Assembly: GCA_001769505.1 (NCBI GenBank)
Contig: MEOF01000027.1
Coordinates: forward strand, 1 to 64,000
Length of the DNA stretch: 64,000 bases
Source: Bacteroidetes bacterium GWF2_33_38
Lineage (GTDB): Bacteria > Bacteroidota > Bacteroidia > Bacteroidales > GWF2-33-38
Reading direction: 5' to 3'
This document shows, one piece after another, positions 7,571 through 15,060 of this stretch. The translations under genes and the position numbers were made by a program. Each line of letters begins with the position of its first letter. The first letter of the stretch is position 1. The notes beneath the pieces were generated by a model. That model worked only from the letters and a program-made list of their open reading frames with translations. It did no database searches and was not told where the DNA came from.

Positions 7571-8365
7571 ATGGGAGAATTAATAGAAAAATACGACCCT
7601 GAAAAAATAGAACTCATACGCATGAAGCTGGAGCAGTCGGCAAAATCCGGCTCACCTGAATTCTTTGAAATCATTGTGGATGATATGCCTGTAGTAAAAC
7701 GAACCAATGATTTAGCTCTCTTTGACAGCTTTCGAGCCTATTTGGCAAAAGGATTGAATAAAATATCCTTTCGTTTGTACGGCACATCATCAAAAGGCTG
7801 GAGAAATATCCACCGGACATTTGTAATGAATACACCACAAAGCAATGATGCATTATCAGGAATAGATATAGACGCACGAATAAACGAAAAACTCCGTCAA
7901 GAAAGAGAACGTTGGGAAACAGAACTTCTGAAAAAAGAATTAGATGAAACCAAAGAGCAGCTCAAGGAAGCCGAAGATTACATCGAGCAATTAGAAGATA
8001 AAATTGAAGAAGTGAGAAATGAAAAAAACTCGGTGGCGAATACGTTGGGAGAATTGGGGACAGGATTTTTTACCGGATTAATCAAACGAGGTTCAAAGAA
8101 AAATCCATCATTAAAAACACTTGCTGGATTTTTTGATGACGACGAAACAGCAAGCACCACAGCAGAAGAAACCGAAACCAGTTTTGAAAAAGTATCAGAC
8201 GAAAACAATGGAAATGAAAACGACCCATACGTTCAGATACTACGCCAAATAGAAGAACGACTCAATAAAGAACAACTGACTTATGTGATGGGCATACTTG
8301 GAAAAATGCTTGATGAGCCTGAAAACATAATGCCAGTTGCCGAACTACTTAATCTGAATAAATAA
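7571..8365 (+). CDS. Coiled-coil protein of the structural cluster
   Basis: 264 residues. The N-terminal domain (1-95) is mixed alpha/beta. A strong charged coiled coil follows (about 105-158, rich in RQERERWETELLKKELDET-type heptads), then a Gly/Phe-containing short hydrophobic stretch (LGELGTGFFTGLIKRG), an acidic linker, and a helical C-terminal domain (about 215-264). It could be a scaffold, or a protein spanning between capsid and membrane. No known family is identified. Confidence 0.55.
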   Translation: MGELIEKYDPEKIELIRMKLEQSAKSGSPEFFEIIVDDMPVVKRTNDLALFDSFRAYLAKGLNKISFRLYGTSSKGWRNIHRTFVMNTPQSNDALSGIDIDARINEKLRQERERWETELLKKELDETKEQLKEAEDYIEQLEDKIEEVRNEKNSVANTLGELGTGFFTGLIKRGSKKNPSLKTLAGFFDDDETASTTAEETETSFEKVSDENNGNENDPYVQILRQIEERLNKEQLTYVMGILGKMLDEPENIMPVAELLNLNK

Positions 8366-8383
8366 GCTTTAAAATCTACGAAA

Positions 8384-8566
8384 ATGAACAAATACGCATT
8401 TAAAATTACGATTGAAGCATCCAATGAAAATGATGCCGAAACCAAAATGAAAGCCTTAACTGTGTTGGCATCAAAGCTCACAGAAAAAGAGTTAGACAAA
8501 TTAGCCTGGATCATTAAAAACGACCCTGCAAAAACAAAATTAGCAAAACAATATCTCGGAGTTTAA
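8384..8566 (+). CDS. Small helical protein of 60 residues
   Basis: It starts with a strand (KYAFKITIEASNEND) followed by helices (AETKMKALTVLASKLTEKEL), giving a beta-alpha ferredoxin-like or dimeric small fold. It lies between the coiled-coil gene and the annexin-like membrane protein gene in the same direction. The codon pattern and position support a real gene. The function is unknown. Confidence 0.5.
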   Translation: MNKYAFKITIEASNENDAETKMKALTVLASKLTEKELDKLAWIIKNDPAKTKLAKQYLGV

Positions 8567-8599
8567 TTATTAATGAAAAATGGTTAATGGTTAATTAAT

Positions 8600-9280
8600 A
8601 TGACAAAAGCATTGAAAAATAAGGAAAAAGATAAACTCACTGTAAAGGAAAAAATTCTTTATGGTGCAGGAGGTCTTGTGCTGTTGGGCGGAGGCTTTTT
8701 CCTTGTTCGCAAATGGGTACTCAATGCCATTTCCAACCATGAAGAAAAGAAAACATTAGAAGAAGGAACACCAGCCACATTTGCCAAACAAATAAAAATG
8801 GCATTTGAAAATGATGGTTGGTTGGGAACAGACACTACTGCTCTTCGCAATGCCCTACGTGAAATCCCCGACAGAAACACGTTTGATAAGGTAGTGAAAT
8901 CATATCAAAAACTCTACAACAGCAATCTGATGTACGATTTGAGCGACGAACTACAAACTACCGAATACAATGAAATGCTTCAAATTATTGATGCCAAACC
9001 AGAAAAAGTAGGACAAGGAGCAGTTCAACTCAATTACGAAGCATGGGCAAAAAGACTCAAGGCAGCATTTGATAAAAGCTATGGATTCCTTCCGGGAACA
9101 GATGAAGAAGCAATAGTAGCAGTTTTTAACGAAATACCGACACAAGCAGCATTCATTAAAACCGCTGGAGAATACAAAAACCTTTATGGCAAGAACCTGT
9201 TGAGCGATTTAAAAAGCGAACTGGAGTTTGGAGAATACGAAGCATACATGATAATCATACTCAAGAAACCCAAAGTATAA
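8600..9280 (+). CDS. Membrane protein with two annexin-like repeats
   Basis: 226 residues. A membrane segment lies at about 18-38 (ILYGAGGLVLLGGGFFLV), followed by two related helical repeats at about 60-133 and 147-223. The second reads LPGTDEEAIVAVFNEIPTQ, then EYKNLYGKNLLSDLKSELEF. This closely matches the annexin repeat pattern GTDEEAI ... Y..LYG.dLl.DLksELsG. The first repeat keeps LGTD and SYQKLYNSNLMYDLSDEL. In annexins this motif carries the Ca2+ site that binds acidic membranes. Here it would sit on a membrane-anchored protein just before the lysis genes. The annexin resemblance is seen in sequence; calcium or lipid binding is inferred. Confidence 0.65.
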   Translation: MTKALKNKEKDKLTVKEKILYGAGGLVLLGGGFFLVRKWVLNAISNHEEKKTLEEGTPATFAKQIKMAFENDGWLGTDTTALRNALREIPDRNTFDKVVKSYQKLYNSNLMYDLSDELQTTEYNEMLQIIDAKPEKVGQGAVQLNYEAWAKRLKAAFDKSYGFLPGTDEEAIVAVFNEIPTQAAFIKTAGEYKNLYGKNLLSDLKSELEFGEYEAYMIIILKKPKV

Positions 9281-9281
9281 T

Positions 9282-10151
9282 ATGGCAACACAAAACAATA
9301 AAAAGAAAAAACTCATCCTGATAGGATTAGGAACAGCAGTAGCCGGAATACTCGGCTATTTCGGATGGCAGTATTTTTCCAACAGAAACAGCAACACGGA
9401 AATGCAGGACGATTTTCCGTTGCCATCGCCACAGGCAGATGATTTCAGTCCGAATAATATCATTGCACGAAATGATGAATTTCCTTTGAAAAGAGGAAGC
9501 AAAGGACAGCGAGTACAAGCAGTACAGGAAGCCTTAATTGCCAAATACGGAAAAAGCATCCTGCCCAAATACGGTTCCGATGGGGACTTCGGAAGCGAAA
9601 CAGTGGCAGCACTCAAAAAAGCAGGATTGCCGGAGAGTATTGATGAAGCCACTTACAACTCCATCACTAAAAGCGAAAAAAGCAGTAGCAGCACTACCGA
9701 AGCTGCTTCACTTGCCAAAACGCTGTACAAGGCTGCGGTCAACAAAAATTTATTACAAGTCATCACCGCATTAAGGCAAATGAAAACCAAAGACGATTAT
9801 TCATCAGTCAGCAATGAATTTTTGCAGTATCGCATCGGTGGAGTGAGAAAAACCCTTGTCAATGGAATGCTGGATAGCTTTTCAGATGAAGGACAAAAAC
9901 AGCAGATACGGATGGAGTTTTCGAGAATGGGTTTGAAATACGATGGGGACAAATGGTCATTATCAGGTATCGGAGGAATGACGGTTATCACTCGCAGAAA
10001 TGCATCTGTTTGGAGAAATCCTTACGACAAAGTAGAAGTACCTGCCCGAACCATTTTGGGGACTGAAATCGGGCAGTTAAATGGCTTTACCGCCTTTGAG
10101 AACAATGGCGAGACCTTTTTAATAAACACTCAAAACATTGAAAATTTATGA
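9282..10151 (+). CDS. Membrane-anchored peptidoglycan-binding protein
   Basis: 289 residues, starting one base after the previous stop. A membrane segment lies at about 9-27. A PG_binding_1-type domain (about 68-120) has LKRGSKGQRVQAVQEALIAK and the GSDGDFGSETVAALKKAG motif. A helical domain follows (about 140-215) that may be a divergent relative of the preceding annexin-like repeats. It ends in an SH3-like domain (about 230-289, VITRRNASVWRNP). This is the architecture of a virion or lysis protein that anchors to the cell wall during entry or exit. It overlaps the amidase gene by 4 bases. Confidence 0.7.
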   Translation: MATQNNKKKKLILIGLGTAVAGILGYFGWQYFSNRNSNTEMQDDFPLPSPQADDFSPNNIIARNDEFPLKRGSKGQRVQAVQEALIAKYGKSILPKYGSDGDFGSETVAALKKAGLPESIDEATYNSITKSEKSSSSTTEAASLAKTLYKAAVNKNLLQVITALRQMKTKDDYSSVSNEFLQYRIGGVRKTLVNGMLDSFSDEGQKQQIRMEFSRMGLKYDGDKWSLSGIGGMTVITRRNASVWRNPYDKVEVPARTILGTEIGQLNGFTAFENNGETFLINTQNIENL

Positions 10152-10582
10152 GAATCATACGTTATATCGTGGTGCATTGCACCGCATCCACACCGGATGC
10201 AACAGTAGAAGATATCAAACGCTACTGGAAAGAGCAATTAAAATGGAAGAACCCCGGCTATCATTACATTATCCTTCGAGACGGAGAAGTTGTGAAATTG
10301 CAGGAAGAAGATAAGATTGCGAATGGAGCTTCCAGCTATAATAAAATAGCCATTCATATTGCATATATCGGAGGAATAAATAAATCCGGCACTCCCACCG
10401 ACAACAGGACTCAATTGCAAAAACACGCCATGTTTGACTTGTTGGTGGAACTGTCCGAGAAATATCCCCATGCAAAAATCGTTGGGCATCGTGATTTGCC
10501 AAAAGTAAAAAAAGCCTGTCCGTCATTTGATGTAGCAGCATGGCTTCAAGATTATGAACCTAACTTTCCAATGGCTGCCTGA
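10148..10582 (+). CDS. N-acetylmuramoyl-L-alanine amidase (T7 lysozyme-like)
   Basis: 144 residues, the usual length for the amidase_2 family. Zinc ligands are recognisable at H10 (YIVVHCTAS), H114 (IVGHRDLP) and C124 (KKACPSFDV), matching H17, H122 and C130 of T7 lysozyme. The YHYIILRDGEV strand pair is typical. It cleaves the amide bond between N-acetylmuramic acid and L-alanine in peptidoglycan. There is no signal peptide, so export would need the holin-like protein or delivery in the virion. It overlaps both neighbouring genes by 1-4 bases. Confidence 0.88.
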   Translation: MRIIRYIVVHCTASTPDATVEDIKRYWKEQLKWKNPGYHYIILRDGEVVKLQEEDKIANGASSYNKIAIHIAYIGGINKSGTPTDNRTQLQKHAMFDLLVELSEKYPHAKIVGHRDLPKVKKACPSFDVAAWLQDYEPNFPMAA

Positions 10583-11250
10583 TGCTTTCTCGTATCAAAT
10601 CCATATTGCATTCAAAGGGCTTTGTTTTGTACAGCCGTCCGTACGAGTTAAACATCGTGGGTCTGCGTTCGGCTTCTACTGTAGCGAACCGGTTCGACGA
10701 CCAGATTCATGTGTTTTACAAAACGGATGGACTTTTATGGAACTATCATGTGTATAAAGCGACTACCGATCCGGGTACATTCTGGCTGAAAAACCCAATG
10801 CAACCGCAGGGTACAGCGGTGCTGGCACAGGGACAGTATGTGGATGCGTACCAAATCGGTCTTCACAAAGGCAAATACAAGGCATTGGTTCAATGCAAAC
10901 CTGTTACTGTTATTCGAGACTACGACCGAGATGCAGTACTTGACTTTATTAATGGAATCAGAATTACAGGAATGCTTGGAATCAACATCCACAGGGCAAG
11001 TAAAACTGGAACGACGGTTACGGTGGACAAATACTCTGCCGGATGTCAGGTTTTTGCCGATGCAGGAGACTTTGATGACTTTATGGATTTATGCGAAAGG
11101 CACAGGCAGCTTTACGGAAACAAGTTCACTTATACGCTCATTGACTTCAGAGCTATCCGCAGGGAAACAGCCAAAAGACTCTTGCTTGCAGGAACGACTG
11201 CCCTTGCATTGGGATGGGGACTTTGGGAGTATTTCAGGAAAGGAAGTTAG
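10582..11250 (+). CDS. YkuD-like (L,D-transpeptidase fold) peptidase with C-terminal anchor
   Basis: 222 residues, starting within the amidase stop (TGATG). The core contains INIHRAS (H137) and, 15 residues on, SAGCQVF (S152, C155). This mirrors the H...SxGC signature of YkuD catalytic sites. A C-terminal hydrophobic segment (about 198-215, LLLAGTTALALGWGLWEY) follows a basic stretch and would anchor it in a membrane. L,D-transpeptidases and carboxypeptidases of this fold act on peptidoglycan stem peptides. It probably acts with the amidase on the cell wall. The assignment rests on the motif and a phage-like context. Confidence 0.65.
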   Translation: MLSRIKSILHSKGFVLYSRPYELNIVGLRSASTVANRFDDQIHVFYKTDGLLWNYHVYKATTDPGTFWLKNPMQPQGTAVLAQGQYVDAYQIGLHKGKYKALVQCKPVTVIRDYDRDAVLDFINGIRITGMLGINIHRASKTGTTVTVDKYSAGCQVFADAGDFDDFMDLCERHRQLYGNKFTYTLIDFRAIRRETAKRLLLAGTTALALGWGLWEYFRKGS

Positions 11251-11355
11251 AAGTTAGAGGTTAGAAATTAGAAGAAAGAATACAGAAGAAAAATATCCAA
11301 TTTCCAACTTCTAACATCCAACTTCCAAGTTACAAACAATTAAAAATTAAGTAAA
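11251..11355. repeat. Intergenic hairpin spacer, copy B
   Basis: It has the same design as 5428-5575: a purine-rich arm (GAAGTTAGAGGTTAGAAATT), the shared core GAATACAGAAG, and a pyrimidine-rich arm (TTCCAACTTCTAACATCC) that folds back on it. An AATTAAAAATTAAG run precedes the next ATG. It may end transcripts of the wall-lytic genes and begin a new unit. Confidence 0.6.
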
Positions 11356-11565
11356 ATGAAAAAAGTATTATCACAAAAAATCGAAAAAACATGTGTTCAA
11401 TGCGGTAAAAGCTTTGTAACACGCAGAAAAAACAGACAGTATTGTTCAGCATCGTGCAAACAGAAAAGCTATATCGAACGCAAAACTGAACCCTGTTTCT
11501 TTATCATGGTAACAATGGAACGCAAGCCGGGCTTCTTCCGCAGAATATTAAATTACATCTGGTAA
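11356..11565 (+). CDS. Small zinc-ribbon protein
   Basis: 69 residues with a CxxC...CxxxC zinc site (TCVQCGKSF and QYCSASCKQKSY, ligands at about 12, 15, 29 and 33) and a basic surface, followed by a short amphipathic C-terminus (FFRRILNYIW). Such treble-clef or ribbon proteins often bind nucleic acid or act as small regulators in mobile elements. It lies five bases before the holin-like gene. The function is unknown. Confidence 0.65.
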   Translation: MKKVLSQKIEKTCVQCGKSFVTRRKNRQYCSASCKQKSYIERKTEPCFFIMVTMERKPGFFRRILNYIW

Positions 11566-11569
11566 GACA

Positions 11570-11821
11570 ATGAAAGGAAAAACCTTCTTTGAACAATTGC
11601 TAAAGGACAAGAATGGCAGTTATAATCTGCGAGAGCTGGTTACACTGATTTTTGTTCTGATAACCATTGTCAGTTGGATTGCCGAGCAATTTTTCGGCAT
11701 CCCTGTTCCCGAATTTATGTTTTATTCATTCGTGAGCCTTGTGGGTGCTGGCTGCTTCGGTTATTCCATTGAACGAGGTACAAACTTTTTTATTAATCGT
11801 GAAAATCAAAAAAAACAATGA
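11570..11821 (+). CDS. Holin-like small membrane protein
   Basis: 83 residues with two hydrophobic segments (about 20-41, LVTLIFVLITIVSWIAEQFF, and 46-66, EFMFYSFVSLVGAGCFGYSI) and charged ends, finishing in a basic tail. Two-segment topology, small size and position after the peptidoglycan hydrolases are typical of class II holins. It overlaps the next gene by 4 bases (ATGA). The holin role is inferred. Confidence 0.55.
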   Translation: MKGKTFFEQLLKDKNGSYNLRELVTLIFVLITIVSWIAEQFFGIPVPEFMFYSFVSLVGAGCFGYSIERGTNFFINRENQKKQ

Positions 11822-12462
11822 AAAACAATTTTTTAATAGTGCTGCTATGTGCAGCTTTTGTCGCCCTTTACATTTATGCAAAGTTTGAAGTGAATCCGGT
11901 CAAGGTATTAACACCGGAAAAGTTTCCAACGGAAATAAATGTCCATGCCATCAGTGATTCGGTGGATATGCAGTTCCAATCCGAACTTTCTAGGCTCGAA
12001 ACGGAAAACGACAGCTTAAAATCAGTCATCAAGTCCGATAAGCAAAGCTTGATAGTTTCAAAAAAGAAAGTGTTCAAACTACAACAAAACGTTGAATTAT
12101 TATCGCAGCAGTTTAGCTTTTCGGCAGATACCACACAAAAAATTGAACTCTGTGATTCACTTCAGAAAAAAGTCTCGGTGCTGATAACAGAGTCCGTCAT
12201 TCGTGATAGCCTCTGCGATAAAACCGTTGACGAATTATCGGAATTAACACAGATGCAAGATTCATCGCTGGATGTATGTAAAAACAGTTATAGCCTATTA
12301 AAGCAGCATTTGGATATTTCACTTGCACAACAGGATGTTTTAACCGATAATCTGAATCTTTCCGAAAAGAAACTCAAACGTAAATCAGCATTAAATCGTT
12401 GGCTTGCCGGAGGTCTTGCCCTTGCCGGAGGAATTTTAACTACCACCATTCTTTTACATTAG
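11818..12462 (+). CDS. Membrane-anchored coiled-coil protein (spanin-like)
   Basis: 214 residues. An N-terminal membrane segment (about 4-20, NFLIVLLCAAFVALYIYAK) is followed by long coiled-coil helices (about 50-190), with four Cys in the stalk, and a C-terminal hydrophobic segment (about 195-214). It is located directly after the holin-like gene. The i-spanin Rz has an N-terminal membrane anchor and coiled coil like this, but a second C-terminal membrane segment is not usual. It may therefore be a different phage envelope protein. Confidence 0.5.
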   Translation: MKNNFLIVLLCAAFVALYIYAKFEVNPVKVLTPEKFPTEINVHAISDSVDMQFQSELSRLETENDSLKSVIKSDKQSLIVSKKKVFKLQQNVELLSQQFSFSADTTQKIELCDSLQKKVSVLITESVIRDSLCDKTVDELSELTQMQDSSLDVCKNSYSLLKQHLDISLAQQDVLTDNLNLSEKKLKRKSALNRWLAGGLALAGGILTTTILLH

Positions 12463-12546
12463 GAAGTGCACTTAAGTGCCTAAAGTACTTCGAGTACTTA
12501 AAGTTGAAAGGAAATCATTAACCATTTACAATTAACAATTAAAAAA
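12463..12546. repeat. Short hairpin and ATTAACC spacer
   Basis: AAGTACT-TCG-AGTACTT (about 12484-12500) is a perfect short hairpin, preceded by GCACTTAAGTGC, itself a palindrome. An ATTAACCATTTACAATTAAC run then leads into the next start. It is the same kind of unit-start spacer seen at 4781, 5511, 6360 and 8572. Confidence 0.5.
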
Positions 12547-13107
12547 ATGAATATCGAAATATATAACGAAGGCAACAGCCTGAAAATAGTATGTGACGGA
12601 GCAGTAAGTTACATCGCCAAGCAAAGAATTCTTGAACTTTCAGTCATAGATGGCAGCATCATCAAGTTAGACACAGGAGAAGGTCAATTAAATAATCTGT
12701 TTTTTGCACATGCCGAAGTTACTGTTCCTGCTTCTGAATCTGTTGAAGAATTGAGAGATGCACTTAATTCCATGTTAAATTCAGGAGGAATGCAGGGATT
12801 TGCAACAGAAGAAAATCAGCGTTTGGAATTGGAACGCCTTGCCAATATGCAGAAAGCGATTGAAGAGCTTAACAATCGGGTAAATACAATCAATAATAAA
12901 ACCATGTATCAACCGATTGTCGAGGATAATACTACAGCCAATACGGTGTACAAAGGTTTTTCGAATCCGGGAGCAAATCAATCCGAAGCAGTATGGGCAA
13001 TCCTGAAAATAAGCAATCAGAAAGGGCTTGTAAGCTACAAATGGGCAGATGGCGACATGCATTTTGATAATATCTGGAACGAACGTACAAAATTAAATTA
13101 CATCTAA
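12547..13107 (+). CDS. Spike or host-attachment-like protein
   Basis: 186 residues. An N-terminal beta-rich domain (1-75) and a helical coiled-coil neck (about 80-120, EENQRLELERLANMQKAIEE) lead to a C-terminal tip. The tip has the pattern TVYKGFSNPGANQSEAVWAI ... YKWADGDMHFDNIW, which I associate with phage and bacterial surface attachment or tip domains. A trimeric fibre or spike protein fits this layout. It is followed by a terminator (13115-13140), so it ends the late-gene cluster. Confidence 0.55.
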   Translation: MNIEIYNEGNSLKIVCDGAVSYIAKQRILELSVIDGSIIKLDTGEGQLNNLFFAHAEVTVPASESVEELRDALNSMLNSGGMQGFATEENQRLELERLANMQKAIEELNNRVNTINNKTMYQPIVEDNTTANTVYKGFSNPGANQSEAVWAILKISNQKGLVSYKWADGDMHFDNIWNERTKLNYI

Positions 13108-13114
13108 ATTGATT

Positions 13115-13140
13115 GCAGGGCTTGTCCCTGCTTTCTTTTA
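13115..13140 (+). terminator. Terminator after the spike-like gene
   Basis: GCAGGG - CTTGT - CCCTGC is a 6-bp stem followed by TTTCTTTT, 8 bases after the stop codon. It separates the structural and lysis cluster from the methyltransferase and ATPase unit. Confidence 0.75.
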
Positions 13141-13153
13141 TCCTTTTAACAAC

Positions 13154-14206
13154 ATGAAAAATCTATCTGCATATATCAATTCTGCCATCTGTGGTGATGT
13201 CATGGAAATACTAAAAAGTTTTCCGGCTGCCAGCATTGATTGTGTGATAACCTCTCCTCCCTATTGGCAATTGCGGGACTATGGATGGAAAGGGCAATGG
13301 GGATTAGAGCCGACTTTCCATCAATATCTGCAACATCTATGGCAATTTATGGATGAGATTTACAGGGTTCTCAAACCACAGGGGACGGTTTGGGTGAATC
13401 TTGGAGATACTTATTTCGGAAGTGGAAACGACAGCGGTAAAGATCCCGATAAACCATCGCAAAGCATCCGTGCTGTAAAAGCAGGTAGGATTGCTCCGGC
13501 AAGAGCCAATAACAACAAAGCCAACGGTCTGAAAAAGAAATGTCAGGTGTTGATTCCGCATCGCTTTGCCATCGGCTGCATTGATAGAGGCTGGATTGTA
13601 AGAAATGACATCATTTGGGCTAAACCCAACGGAGTGCCGGAAAGTGTAACCGACCGCTTTTCAAAAAAACATGAATATATTTTTCTGCTAACAAAGCAAC
13701 AGGATTACTATTTTGACTTGGATGCGGTTCGTGAAGCCCATAAGGAAGCATCCTTTGAAAGAGTGAAATACCGCATGACAGCATTTGGAGGCGACCCGAA
13801 AAACAAAAAGGGTTCATTGGGAAAAGGAGAAAAGAACGGTGGAACATTGAAAAAAATCTCACTGAATCCCAAAGGAAAAAATCCAGGCGATGTATCTGAT
13901 TTTTGGGAAATTTCTACCAAACCCGGTTCAAAAAAACACTATGCCACATTCAACACAGACTTAATCACTAAACCGATTTTGGCAGGTTGTTCGAAAGGAG
14001 GAATTATTCTCGACCCTTTTTGCGGAAGCGGAACAACCGGAGTATGTGCCATTGAACTTGGACGGAAGTTTATCGGCATTGATGGAAAAGCCGAATACTG
14101 TAATCTCGCCAACAAAAACTTTTCAGAAATAAAAAAAGGAAAAACTGCGGATATGACATCGCTGTTAAAACAATTGAAAAAACTTGAATTTAAAAAAGCT
14201 GCATAA
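13154..14206 (+). CDS. DNA methyltransferase (N4-cytosine/N6-adenine, TSPPY type)
   Basis: 350 residues from ATG 13154; an upstream in-frame start at 13109 would read through the terminator hairpin. It has the catalytic motif TSPPYWQLRDYG near the N-terminus and the AdoMet motif DPFCGSGTTG near the C-terminus, the beta-class order shared by many phage and restriction-modification enzymes. A variable central region probably sets DNA specificity. No restriction endonuclease gene is adjacent, so it most likely protects the element's DNA or acts in regulation. The next gene starts within its stop. Confidence 0.88.
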   Translation: MKNLSAYINSAICGDVMEILKSFPAASIDCVITSPPYWQLRDYGWKGQWGLEPTFHQYLQHLWQFMDEIYRVLKPQGTVWVNLGDTYFGSGNDSGKDPDKPSQSIRAVKAGRIAPARANNNKANGLKKKCQVLIPHRFAIGCIDRGWIVRNDIIWAKPNGVPESVTDRFSKKHEYIFLLTKQQDYYFDLDAVREAHKEASFERVKYRMTAFGGDPKNKKGSLGKGEKNGGTLKKISLNPKGKNPGDVSDFWEISTKPGSKKHYATFNTDLITKPILAGCSKGGIILDPFCGSGTTGVCAIELGRKFIGIDGKAEYCNLANKNFSEIKKGKTADMTSLLKQLKKLEFKKAA

Positions 14207-15060
14207 TGAAGACACCCATAACATATTACGGAGGCAAGCAGATGCTGGTTAAACACTTGCTGTTGCTGATTCCTGCACATCGATTATACTGTGAGCCGTT
14301 TTTCGGAGGAGGTGCATTATTCTTTGCCAAGCCAAAATCGGAAGTGGAAGTTATCAATGACCTGAATGGAGAAGTGATAAATTTTTACAAGGTTTTAAAG
14401 ACAAATTTTAAAGAATTGGAAAAGGAAGTCAAAGCCACCCTACATAGCCGTGAACTTTATAACAAAGCACGTGAAATCTATAAAAATCCTACGAAACACA
14501 GCGAACTAAAGCGTGCTTGGGCATTTTGGACACTAACCAATCAGGGCTTTGCCGGAATGATTACTTCTTGGGGATTTGGAAATACTCCATCCAAAGAAAA
14601 ATCGCTGGCGAACAAACGTGATGCATTTACACCTGATTATGCCGACAGGCTTCGCACGGTTCAGATTGAATGCAATGATGCATTAAAAGTGATGGACAGA
14701 TGCGATGGCAAAGACACATTTTTTTATCTCGACCCTCCATATTTCAACTCGGACATGGGTCATTACAAAGGATATACCGAAGCTGATTACACAAAGCTAC
14801 TGGAAAAGGCTGCCAAACTGAAAGGAAAGTTTTTGTTGAGTAGTTATCCTTCGGCAGTATTAAACAAATTTTTGAAAAAGCATAAGTGGTACGTTCAGAA
14901 AATTACAAAATCTGTTGCTGTTACCAAATATACCGACAAACAGAAAACAGAAATGATGGTTTCTAATTACAACCCGAAACAAGCCGGAAAGTTTACACCG
15001 AAAGAAGTGGACTTAAAGAAGCTTACTGGAAGTCTCAAACGTTTAAAATTCGCTGCATAA
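14206..15060 (+). CDS. Dam-like (D12 class) N6-adenine DNA methyltransferase
   Basis: 284 residues. Motif I is YYGGKQMLVKHLLLLIP ... EPFFGGGALFF, and the catalytic motif is DPPYF (FFYLDPPYFNSDMGH), the alpha-class order of Dam/D12 enzymes. It methylates adenine in a short site that cannot be deduced here. It overlaps both neighbours by a base or more (TAATG), forming a three-gene unit with the upstream methyltransferase and the downstream ATPase. Two solitary methyltransferases together suggest protection from host restriction. Confidence 0.9.
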   Translation: MKTPITYYGGKQMLVKHLLLLIPAHRLYCEPFFGGGALFFAKPKSEVEVINDLNGEVINFYKVLKTNFKELEKEVKATLHSRELYNKAREIYKNPTKHSELKRAWAFWTLTNQGFAGMITSWGFGNTPSKEKSLANKRDAFTPDYADRLRTVQIECNDALKVMDRCDGKDTFFYLDPPYFNSDMGHYKGYTEADYTKLLEKAAKLKGKFLLSSYPSAVLNKFLKKHKWYVQKITKSVAVTKYTDKQKTEMMVSNYNPKQAGKFTPKEVDLKKLTGSLKRLKFAA

